Below, in pieces: positions 1 to 6,035 of a stretch of DNA of 8,060 bases (within the stretch, counting starts at the first letter, position 1; every line of letters begins with the position of its first letter). The stretch is from NCBI GenBank assembly GCA_018656855.1, contig JABHYP010000460.1:1-8060 (forward strand), given 5' to 3'. A program made the translations under genes and the position numbers. The notes under the pieces are model-generated. The model was given only the letters and a program-made list of their open reading frames with translations. It was not told where the DNA came from and ran no database searches. This DNA is from Candidatus Latescibacterota bacterium. Lineage in GTDB: Bacteria > Latescibacterota > Latescibacteria > Latescibacterales > Latescibacteraceae.

Positions 1-1096
1 GATAACCCAGCACATCGCTCGGAATTACACAGTTGGAAGTTGCGGCTATCGCATGGACATACGAGGCATCCTGAACACTGATTTCATTACCTGACCCATG
101 CCAGCATATAAACCCAAATGCATCAATTAAATGGCAAAGCCTGACGAAAGTCCGCATATCGCCGCCAAGATTAAAGATTTGACACGCGCCTACCTTTATT
201 GCCTCGGTAATAAGACGAACGTCACTCGTATGCATGCAAAGCGGGATATTTATTTTTTGGAGTTCTTCGCTTAAGCGAACGTAGGTATCAATGTCTTTTG
301 GCATTGGGTCCTCAATGCATTGAATATTATATCCTTCCAGTTGCTTTGCCTGAAGGAGAAATTCTTTGATATCTTTAAAATGCGAATTTGGATCAATAAC
401 AATCTTTATTCCTGGAGCGCCTTTGGTTATATCCTTAACCTGCTCAACCATCGAATCTCCTGGGCGCTGTTTGTACTTAATTCCTTTATATCCGAGTCCC
501 CAGGCTTTTCTGGCGACATTCTGCATGTCTTCTCCTGTTTGCCTTCCAGTCCAGTACCCTACTGCTACTTTGTCCTGGTGCTTTCCCCCGAGGAGCTGGT
601 ACACAGGTACGCCTAAGGTTTTGCCAACGAGGTCGAAAATTGCCATTTCAAATGCGTCAATAGATGAACTAAACGGCATTCCAAGGGAGCGGTGGGCAAA
701 ATTCAATGAAAATACATCTTTCCCTTTCAAAAACTGTTTGTTTTTCTCAAATTCGTCTTCATTATAATACCTGAAGGTTTCTCCCAGGCCGATAAAACCA
801 TTATCCCCGTACAGCTTAATTAAACTTTTGTAACCTTTCCAAAAACTGGACGTTCCGTCTTCGCCAATTTTTGCGCTGTTTATAATATTTTTTCTCGGCG
901 GTACTACAACCTTAATAGTTTCAACACGGTCGATGATTACTTTTTCTCTTTTTGACTGTAGTCCGGCTCCAGGTGTAAGTTGAGCTTCTGAAATTTCCGG
1001 CAATCCCAGTCCTGACGCCAATCCAGCTATCCCGCCTGTAAATTGTTTTAAAAAACCCCTGCGCTTTTCTCTACCGGATTCGTTGAGACGTTCCAT
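1..1096 (-). CDS. Enolase-superfamily (mandelate racemase-like) protein with Tat signal, copy A, C-terminus cut by window edge
   Basis: 365 residues are visible; about 37 are missing by comparison with copy B. The N-terminus has a twin-arginine motif (KRRGFLKQ, Arg12-Arg13), a weakly hydrophobic Gly/Ala/Leu stretch and a likely cleavage site after Ala38 (SEA|Q), so export by the Tat system is predicted. An N-terminal capping domain (about 50-170) precedes a beta/alpha barrel. Visible barrel residues are KxK at Lys207/Lys209, metal ligands Asp235 (DPN) and Glu262 (IEDP), and His333 (WHGSG). The usual acidic third ligand is not seen; the sequence there is PLCMHTSD. In beta-6 this copy reads ACQIFNLGGD, with Gln306 where copies C and D have Asp. 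The start at 1096 is chosen because GGGAG lies 8 bases upstream; an in-frame ATG seven codons earlier has no ribosome site. Closest relative in the window is copy B (about 69% identity over the 62 barrel residues from KxK). Substrate unknown. Confidence 0.9.
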   Translation of the reverse strand, partial: MERLNESGREKRRGFLKQFTGGIAGLASGLGLPEISEAQLTPGAGLQSKREKVIIDRVETIKVVVPPRKNIINSAKIGEDGTSSFWKGYKSLIKLYGDNGFIGLGETFRYYNEDEFEKNKQFLKGKDVFSLNFAHRSLGMPFSSSIDAFEMAIFDLVGKTLGVPVYQLLGGKHQDKVAVGYWTGRQTGEDMQNVARKAWGLGYKGIKYKQRPGDSMVEQVKDITKGAPGIKIVIDPNSHFKDIKEFLLQAKQLEGYNIQCIEDPMPKDIDTYVRLSEELQKINIPLCMHTSDVRLITEAIKVGACQIFNLGGDMRTFVRLCHLIDAFGFICWHGSGNEISVQDASYVHAIAATSNCVIPSDVLGY

Positions 1097-1189
1097 CGTG
1101 ACTTCTCCCTGTGTCATTGTTAAAGATATGTTCATTAGAACCGATTTCTCTTCTAAAGATTACATATTTTATTGCCTGGCACAAACATT
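1097..1189 (-). repeat. Spacer A/B, first copy of a duplicated intergenic leader
   Basis: This 93-base spacer between the stop of copy B and the start of copy A matches the spacer at 2399-2492 along its whole length. By hand alignment there are about 12 differences in 94 columns, one of them an indel. It contains the ribosome site of copy A and a conserved block around TCGGTTCTAATRAACATATC (minus strand). I see no convincing promoter pair and no terminator-like hairpin. The copies start 1302 bases apart, matching one gene plus one spacer, so this is the joint of a tandem duplication. Confidence 0.8.
1102..1110 (-). promoter_or_regulatory. Ribosome binding site deciding the start of copy A
   Basis: The minus strand reads AGGGAGAAG here, with its GGAG core 8 bases before the ATG at 1096. 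The alternative in-frame ATG at 1117 lies upstream of this site and has only AT-rich sequence before it, so the shorter protein is preferred. That start also gives the same Tat register (Arg12-Arg13) as copies B and C. Confidence 0.7.
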
Positions 1190-2398
1190 TCATACACTGT
1201 ACTTTTTAATAGCATCCTCATCCAGTTCAACACCCAGGCCGGGGGCATCCGGAAGAATTGCATAACCATCTTTGACGGTAAACGTTTTGGAAAGAAGGTC
1301 ATTTTCCCTGATTAGATATCCCAATACATCGCTTGGAAGAGTGCAGTTTCGGGTGGCGGTTATCCCATGCAGGTAAGCAGCATCCTTAACGCCAATTTCA
1401 ATGTTGGATCCCTGCCAGCACTTACACCCAAATCCATCAATTATATTGCAATTCCGGACGAAAGTCCGCATATTGCCTACCATATTGAAAATATTGCACG
1501 CTCCAGCCTTTATCGCATCGGCAATCAGAGAGAAATTATTTGCTTGAATGTGCATCCCGACAGGGTAGCTAAGTTCCTCGTTCAAGCGCAAATACGTATC
1601 AACATCATGCGGCATAGGATCTTCCATGCACATGATGTTATATCCCTCCAGTTGTTTTGCCTGACGTAGAAATTCATTATAATCTTCAAAGTGTCGATTC
1701 GGATCTACAATAATAGCCAGATCAGGGGCAGCTTTATTAATTGAGCGAACCTGTTCAACCATCGAATCCTCAGGCCGTTGTTTGAACTTCATACTTTTAT
1801 AGCCCATATCCACAGCTTGTCTTGCGTGCCTTTCCATTTCCTTTCCCGTTGGCCTGCCAGTCCAGTAGGCCACTGCAACCTTATCCTGAAATTTTCCGCC
1901 AAGGAGCATATACACAGGAACTCCCCATGTTTTGCCAATGAGATCAAATATGGCCATTTCAAAGCCGTCAAGACCACTTCTTTGAGGCAGTTCAAGAGTT
2001 GGATGAGCAAAATTCAGTGATAACACATCCTTCCCCGTGAGGAATTGACCGTTCTCTTTTACAGCATTTTCTGAAAAATTTCTGGTAACTTCACCAATGC
2101 CGACAAATCCGTTATCACCATATAGCTTAATTATACAGTTATACCACACGTTTCGGAAATTATTTTCAAGTTCGGGGTACCGTAACATATTATTCTTCCC
2201 CGGCACCTGTACTATTATAGTTTCAACACGATTGATGACAATTTTTCCTCTTTTTGCCTGCAACCCAGTACCAGATGTGTTCTGTGCTTCTGAAACTTCC
2301 GGTAATCCCAGTCCTGCAGCTAATCCGGCCATCCCGCCTGTAATCTGTTTAAAAAAATCTCTGCGCTTTTCACTGACGGGTTCGTTGCGGCGTTCCAT
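1190..2398 (-). CDS. Enolase-superfamily paralogue with Tat signal, copy B, catalytic dyad lost
   Basis: 402 residues. The Tat signal is KRRDFFKQ (Arg12-Arg13), with a likely cut after Ala38 (SEA|Q). The capping domain has LNFAHPTLELPQR and FEMAIFDLIGKTWGVPVY, strongly conserved across the array. Barrel: KxK Lys204/Lys206, Asp232 (VDPNRHF), Glu259 (MEDP). The third metal-ligand region reads PVGMHIQANN, with no acidic residue. The catalytic His of the WHGSG motif in the other three copies is Gln329 here (codon CAG, motif CWQGSN). The Asp candidates of beta-6 are both Asn: Asn302 in GACN and Asn in VGNM. The reading frame is otherwise intact and ends with the array's shared tail (DEDAIKKYSV), so this is not an obvious pseudogene. 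It may be a binding protein, a regulatory partner, or an enzyme using a one-base (Lys) mechanism. The start at 2398 is supported by a ribosome site. Confidence 0.93.
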   Translation of the reverse strand: MERRNEPVSEKRRDFFKQITGGMAGLAAGLGLPEVSEAQNTSGTGLQAKRGKIVINRVETIIVQVPGKNNMLRYPELENNFRNVWYNCIIKLYGDNGFVGIGEVTRNFSENAVKENGQFLTGKDVLSLNFAHPTLELPQRSGLDGFEMAIFDLIGKTWGVPVYMLLGGKFQDKVAVAYWTGRPTGKEMERHARQAVDMGYKSMKFKQRPEDSMVEQVRSINKAAPDLAIIVDPNRHFEDYNEFLRQAKQLEGYNIMCMEDPMPHDVDTYLRLNEELSYPVGMHIQANNFSLIADAIKAGACNIFNMVGNMRTFVRNCNIIDGFGCKCWQGSNIEIGVKDAAYLHGITATRNCTLPSDVLGYLIRENDLLSKTFTVKDGYAILPDAPGLGVELDEDAIKKYSV

Positions 2399-2492
2399 TG
2401 TGGCTTCTCCCTGTGTCATTGTTAAAGATATGTTTATTAGAACCGATTTTTCTTTTAAAGTTTACAAAATTTTATTGTCTTTCACAAACGTT
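2399..2492 (-). repeat. Spacer B/C, second copy of the duplicated intergenic leader
   Basis: This spacer is nearly identical to 1097-1189. The match begins at the codon before the stop of the upstream gene, runs through the AT-rich middle and ends at the start codon. The spacer before copy C (3690-3747) is 58 bases and unrelated, so the repeated leader belongs only to copies A and B. A function such as a processing or translation signal is possible, but no stable structure is obvious by eye. Confidence 0.8.
2404..2412 (-). promoter_or_regulatory. Ribosome binding site deciding the start of copy B
   Basis: The minus strand reads AGGGAGAAG, with GGAG 8 bases before the ATG at 2398, as in copy A. 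The in-frame ATG at 2419 lies upstream of this site and lacks one of its own, so its seven extra codons are probably leader sequence conserved with the duplicated spacer. Confidence 0.7.
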
Positions 2493-3689
2493 TCATACGC
2501 TGTACTTTTTCAACGCATCCTCATCCAGTTCAACACCTAAACCGGGTGCATCCGGAAGAGTCGCAAAACCATCTTTGACTGTAAATGTTTTTGCAAGAAG
2601 ATCATCTTCTCTTATTAGATATCCCAATACATCGCTTGGTATTGTGCAGTTGCGGGTAGCGGTTATCGCATGCAGATATGCGGCATCCTGAATGCCAACT
2701 TCTATGCCTGAACCATGCCACGCCTGCATACCCGCAGCATCAGCGACATTACAGATGCGGACAAAATTACGCATGTCGCCGCCGAAATTGAAACAATCAC
2801 ACGCTCCCGCTTTAATCGCTTCAATAACTTGTTTTGGGTCTCCTAAAGTCATTGCAATGGGTGTATCCAGTTTCTCGCGAAAACTCGTATACAGATCCAT
2901 ATCGTGCGGAACCGGATCTTCGATGCACCTGATATTAAAGCCCTTGAATTGCCGCGCCAGTTTCAGGAATTCTTCCGGTTCCTTGTAATACCGGTTCAGG
3001 TCAACGATTATCTCGAGTTCTGGGGCAACTTTATCGAGAGCGCGAAGCTCGTCAAGGATAGGGTCGTCCGGCCTCCATTTGAACTTTATGCCTTTGTAAC
3101 CCATATCCACCGCTTTTCGGGCAACTTTTTCCATGTTCTGTCCATTTCGCCGGCCTGTCCAATAGGTGACCGCAGCCTTTTCCTGGCACTTGCCGCCGAG
3201 CAGCTTATATACGGGCACACCCCATGTCTTGCCGATAAGATCGAATATGGCCATTTCAAACGCGGATGAAACCCGCCTTTGAGGCAGTTCAAGTGATGGA
3301 TGGGCAAAATTAAGCGAGAAAATATCTTTCCCCGTCAGAAACCGGATATTTGCATCTACAGCCTCTTCGCTGTAATTTCTGCTGGTTTCGCCAATACCGA
3401 TAAAGCCGTTATCTCCATGCAGTTTAAGAATACACTTGTGCCCTTCCCAGAATGTTGACAAACCATCAGGAGCATATTCCGGTGTATTTACCATTCCGGT
3501 TTTTGCCGGAATCTGAACCTTGAATTTTTCAATACGGGTTATTGCCAGCTTAGCTGATTCAGCATGTTTTTTCTGAGCATACGATGAAGCAGGCAATCCC
3601 AGTCCCGCCGATAATCCAATCATCCCGCCTGTTATTTGTTTCAAAAATGTTCTACGGTCTTCACTACCTGGTTCACTGAGATAATCCAT
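2493..3689 (-). CDS. Enolase-superfamily (mandelate racemase-like) protein with Tat signal, copy C
   Basis: 398 residues. The twin-arginine motif is DRRTFLKQ (Arg12-Arg13), close to the (S/T)RRxFLK consensus, followed by a Gly/Leu-rich stretch and a likely cleavage site after Ala38 (SYA|Q). The capping domain runs to about residue 165. Barrel residues: KxK at Lys202/Lys204 (KFKWRP), metal ligands Asp230 (VDLNRYY) and Glu257 (IEDP), Asp298 (GACDCF), Asp305 (GGDM) and His325 (WHGSG). Asp298 and His325 are 27 residues apart, as are Asp270 and His297 of mandelate racemase. The third metal ligand is not evident (PIAMTLGD). The last 61 residues differ from copy B at only 7 positions, although the barrel core is about half identical. 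The start has GGAGGA six bases upstream. The family abstracts a proton alpha to a carboxylate (racemases, acid-sugar dehydratases); this substrate is unknown. Confidence 0.94.
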   Translation of the reverse strand: MDYLSEPGSEDRRTFLKQITGGMIGLSAGLGLPASSYAQKKHAESAKLAITRIEKFKVQIPAKTGMVNTPEYAPDGLSTFWEGHKCILKLHGDNGFIGIGETSRNYSEEAVDANIRFLTGKDIFSLNFAHPSLELPQRRVSSAFEMAIFDLIGKTWGVPVYKLLGGKCQEKAAVTYWTGRRNGQNMEKVARKAVDMGYKGIKFKWRPDDPILDELRALDKVAPELEIIVDLNRYYKEPEEFLKLARQFKGFNIRCIEDPVPHDMDLYTSFREKLDTPIAMTLGDPKQVIEAIKAGACDCFNFGGDMRNFVRICNVADAAGMQAWHGSGIEVGIQDAAYLHAITATRNCTIPSDVLGYLIREDDLLAKTFTVKDGFATLPDAPGLGVELDEDALKKYSV

Positions 3690-3747
3690 TTTGATTCCTC
3701 CATGAGAGTATATTACATCATTGGGAGAAAATTACAAAAGCACCATT

Positions 3748-4851
3748 TTATACACTGTATTTTTTTAAAGCGTCTTCATCCAGTTCAATTCCCAATCCGG
3801 GGCCTGTTGGTACGGTTGCATAACCGTTTTTCACGGTATATCCCTTGCTGAGAAGGTTATGTTCCCTGAGAAGATGTCCGATAACATCGCTTGCTATAGT
3901 ACAGTTCGGGGTTGCGGCGATTGCATGGATAAAAGAGGTATCGCGTACTCCCATCTCGCTCCCTGAACCATGCCATGCACGCAGACCCGCAGCGTCGGCA
4001 ATCTTGCAGAGACGGACAAACGTGCGCATGTCGCCGTTCAGATTGAGACAATCACAGGCTCCGGTCTTTATCGCCCCTATTATCATCGTGGGAGCGCTTG
4101 TAGTGATTGCGATGGGTATAGAAAGTTTCTCGCGAATCCCGGCATATTTCTCAAGGTCATGCGGAATTGGGTCCTCGATAGCTTTAATGTTAAAACCTTC
4201 TAATTGCTTTGCAAAATGTAAAAATTCCTCCGGTTTTTCATAATGCCGGTTCAAATCCACTGTGATAGCGATTCCAGGAGCTATTCTGTTAATCGCACGT
4301 ATCTCCTCGATGATAGGATCGCCGGGCCTCCATTTGAATTTGAGTTCCGGATACCCCATTTTCAAGCATTTTCTGGCGACTTTCTCCATATCTTCCGGTG
4401 TCCTTCGTCCTGTCCAGTAAGTCACCGCAATCTTATCCTGATATTTCCCCCCAAGCAATTTGTGCACGGGCACACCCCAGGTTTTACCAAGAAGATCAAA
4501 TATGGCCATCTCAAACGCATCGCTCGTTCCCCTCTGCGGTAAACCGAGTGCCCGATGGGCAAAATTGAGTGAGAGAATATCCTTCCCCTTAAGAAATCTA
4601 ATATTCGCCTGAAGAGCTTTTTCAGAATAGTTTCCGCCGGTTTCACCAAGGCCTATAAATCCGTTTTCACCGTAAATCTTGATGATGGCTTTATCTCTTT
4701 CCCAGAAACGCGAAAGGGCATCCGGGCCATATTCCGGGCTGCACCACATTCCGGCTTTTACCGGCACTTTAAATTGTATTCTTTCTATATGATTTATGAC
4801 AAGTTTTGTATTTTCAATGCTTTTTCCTCCAAGCGCATTAAAACCTTCCAT
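3748..4851 (-). CDS. Enolase-superfamily (mandelate racemase-like) protein without signal peptide, copy D
   Basis: 367 residues from the chosen start; predicted cytoplasmic, unlike the three downstream copies. An upstream in-frame ATG at 4962 would add 37 residues (with a hydrophobic run near its N-terminus), but it overlaps the candidate -35 box and has no ribosome site. The ATG at 4851 has AGGAG 10 bases before it. Barrel residues: KxK Lys171/Lys173 (KFKWRPGD), Asp199 (VDLNRHY), Glu226 (IEDP), Asp267 (GACDCL), a second Asp in NGDM, and His294 (WHGSG). The third metal-ligand region is PIAITTSA, with no acidic residue. It groups with copy C by KWRP, VDLNR and GACDC motifs. It is first in the presumed operon, 58 bases before copy C. 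The reaction may be an acid-sugar dehydratase, racemase or epimerase; sequence does not decide. It lacks the RR motif entirely. Confidence 0.93.
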   Translation of the reverse strand: MEGFNALGGKSIENTKLVINHIERIQFKVPVKAGMWCSPEYGPDALSRFWERDKAIIKIYGENGFIGLGETGGNYSEKALQANIRFLKGKDILSLNFAHRALGLPQRGTSDAFEMAIFDLLGKTWGVPVHKLLGGKYQDKIAVTYWTGRRTPEDMEKVARKCLKMGYPELKFKWRPGDPIIEEIRAINRIAPGIAITVDLNRHYEKPEEFLHFAKQLEGFNIKAIEDPIPHDLEKYAGIREKLSIPIAITTSAPTMIIGAIKTGACDCLNLNGDMRTFVRLCKIADAAGLRAWHGSGSEMGVRDTSFIHAIAATPNCTIASDVIGHLLREHNLLSKGYTVKNGYATVPTGPGLGIELDEDALKKYSV

Positions 4852-4933
4852 TTTACTTTTTCTCCTTTCGTATCGGTACAATGCGAAATCGGTTTTATTT
4901 ATTATCAGATATTCAAACACTCTGTGAATGTAT

Positions 4934-4962
4934 AGTATAATTGCCTGTAAAAGCTCTAACAA
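4934..4962 (-). promoter_or_regulatory. Candidate sigma70-type promoter for the enolase-superfamily array
   Basis: On the minus strand a -35 box TTGTTA (4957-4962) and a -10 box TATACT (4934-4939) are separated by exactly 17 bases. They match TTGACA at 4 of 6 and TATAAT at 5 of 6 positions. Transcription would start near 4927, giving a leader of about 75 bases before copy D. It is the best promoter pair seen in the 335-base gap. Confidence 0.5.
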
Positions 4963-5125
4963 GTATTATTGTATCTTCAGGAAAATAAGAATGTATAATA
5001 ATCCAATAAATCCTTAAATACCATAAATAATGATTCGGATTTTTTTAGAATTATTATCAAGTTTTGAATAACCGGGGATTAACCGTGATTATACGGATTA
5101 TTTATGAGAGGCATAAACATTATAG

Positions 5126-5158
5126 AAGAGAAAATCTTCGACCGTGAACGAGAAGATT
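5126..5158 (-). terminator. Candidate intrinsic terminator after the ABC ATPase gene
   Basis: On the minus strand a 7-base-pair stem (AATCTTC pairing with GAAGATT, 5152-5158 with 5133-5139) with a 12-base loop begins 28 bases after the ATPase stop codon. It is followed by the pyrimidine-rich run TTCTCTTC. The stem is AT-rich and the T tract interrupted, so termination may be weak. Confidence 0.4.
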
Positions 5159-5186
5159 GTTGATGTAAATTTCTATCGGAGCAGCA

Positions 5187-5903
5187 TCAGGACTCAGGTA
5201 CGCTGTTCAACAGCATTTTTCCATTCGTCGTGGATTCATCAGATGCAATGTTGCCATCCAGAATATGAACAATACGATTGGCATGCTCGGCAATGTACTT
5301 CTCATGGGTGACGAGAATGATGGTATTTCCTTTCTCATGAAGCTCCTGAATGATCTCCATGATTTCTTCCCCGGTCTTTGAATCCAGGTTGCCGGTGGGT
5401 TCATCTGCGAGGAGAATCGAAGGGGTGTTAACAAGGGCGCGGGCGATTGCTACTCTCTGTTTCTGGCCGCCGGACAGCTCGGTGGGACGATGGTGGTAAC
5501 GTTCTTTAAGGCCTACCGCATCGAGGGCAAACTCTGCTTTTTCGCGCCTTTGGCGCCTGGAGAGGCCGGAATAAATAAGAGGCAGTTCGGTATTATGAAG
5601 GGCATCGGAACGCGAAAGAAGGTTAAAATTCTGGAACACGAATCCGATTTCATGGTTGCGTATCTCAGCGAGTTCATTATCGGTCATTTCTGAAACGTGA
5701 CGTCCGTTCAGTTCATAATACCCCTCAGTGGGAGTGTCAAGACATCCCATGATATTCATGAGAGTAGATTTTCCCGAACCGGACGGTCCCATAATTGCGA
5801 TATATTCATTTTTATCAATTTCGAGGTCGACTTCCCGTAAAGCGTGAACAACCTCCCCTCCCATTTCATATCGTTTGGCAATTTTTTCCATCTTGATTAA
5901 CAT
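5187..5903 (-). CDS. ABC transporter ATP-binding protein, MacB/LolD type
   Basis: 238 residues, a complete single nucleotide-binding domain of the usual length. It has Walker A GPSGSGKS (39-46), Q-loop Gln91 (FVFQNFNLL), signature LSGGQ (143-147), Walker B ILLADE (163-168), D-loop (GNLDS) and H-loop His200. The close spacing and the motifs GCLDTPTEG and ARALVNTPSILLADEPTGNLDS are typical of the family that powers FtsX/MacB-type permeases (MacB, LolD, FtsE) and are unlike sugar importers. The protein would sit on the cytoplasmic face and drive the two permeases encoded just upstream. The start is supported by GGGAG 7 bases before ATG. The gene follows the complete permease gene by 132 bases; there may be an internal promoter in this gap. 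Substrate unknown: candidates are peptides, lipids, lipoproteins or small toxic molecules. Confidence 0.95.
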   Translation of the reverse strand: MLIKMEKIAKRYEMGGEVVHALREVDLEIDKNEYIAIMGPSGSGKSTLMNIMGCLDTPTEGYYELNGRHVSEMTDNELAEIRNHEIGFVFQNFNLLSRSDALHNTELPLIYSGLSRRQRREKAEFALDAVGLKERYHHRPTELSGGQKQRVAIARALVNTPSILLADEPTGNLDSKTGEEIMEIIQELHEKGNTIILVTHEKYIAEHANRIVHILDGNIASDESTTNGKMLLNSVPES

Positions 5904-5989
5904 GATATTTCTCCCTCATATCGGTATAATTAATTGTTTTCAAATCGTATTAAGACAAACGGCAATCAACGATAATACTTTCTCTATAT

Positions 5990-6017
5990 AATATATCTTA
6001 TTCGACGCATCCGGCAA
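5990..6017 (-). promoter_or_regulatory. Weak candidate promoter before the ATPase gene
   Basis: The minus strand has TTGCCG (6012-6017) and TATATT (5990-5995) with 16 bases between them, matching -35 at 4 of 6 and -10 at 5 of 6 positions. The region is AT-rich, so chance matches are likely. If real, it would let the ATPase be made independently of the permeases. Confidence 0.25.
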
Positions 6018-6035
6018 AGCATTTTTTTAAATTAT

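Larger units (their letters stand above)
4852..5186. other. 335-base intergenic region between the ABC system and the enolase-like array
   Basis: This AT-rich stretch carries no supported gene. From right to left it holds a candidate terminator of the ABC genes (about 5126-5158), two imperfect AT-rich inverted repeats (5027-5057 and 4965-5002), the candidate promoter (4934-4962) and the leader with the ribosome site of copy D (AGGAG at 4862-4866). The layout suggests that it separates two transcription units pointing the same way. Confidence 0.6.

Noticed and set aside
320..767. Plus-strand open frames of about 100-130 codons across copy A, and similar ones across copies B, C and D and the permeases
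   Set aside because: They lie antisense to well supported genes, recur at matching places because the paralogues repeat, and encode Cys/Ser/Pro-rich sequences without recognisable domains or ribosome sites.
2399..2419. Longer start for copy B at 2419 (and for copy A at 1117)
   Set aside because: The upstream ATG has no ribosome site, while GGGAG sits correctly before the internal ATG; the extension is conserved because the whole spacer is duplicated.
1097..2492. The repeated spacers as CRISPR or insertion-sequence ends
   Set aside because: There are only two copies, one gene apart, with no short regular repeats, terminal inverted repeats, transposase or cas gene; tandem gene duplication explains them.
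3690..3747. Possible promoter before copy C (TTGTAA and TATACT)
   Set aside because: The spacing is 19 bases, the -35 match is weak, and the 58-base gap fits read-through from copy D.
4852..4962. 37-residue N-terminal extension of copy D with a hydrophobic start, as a possible signal anchor
   Set aside because: It overlaps the candidate promoter, lacks a ribosome site, and has no RR motif; the ATG at 4851 has a good AGGAG.
6001..6020. GCCGGATGCG on the minus strand resembling half of an enterobacterial REP element
   Set aside because: The second arm of the REP palindrome is absent and the surrounding genes do not suggest an enterobacterium; a ten-base match is probably chance.
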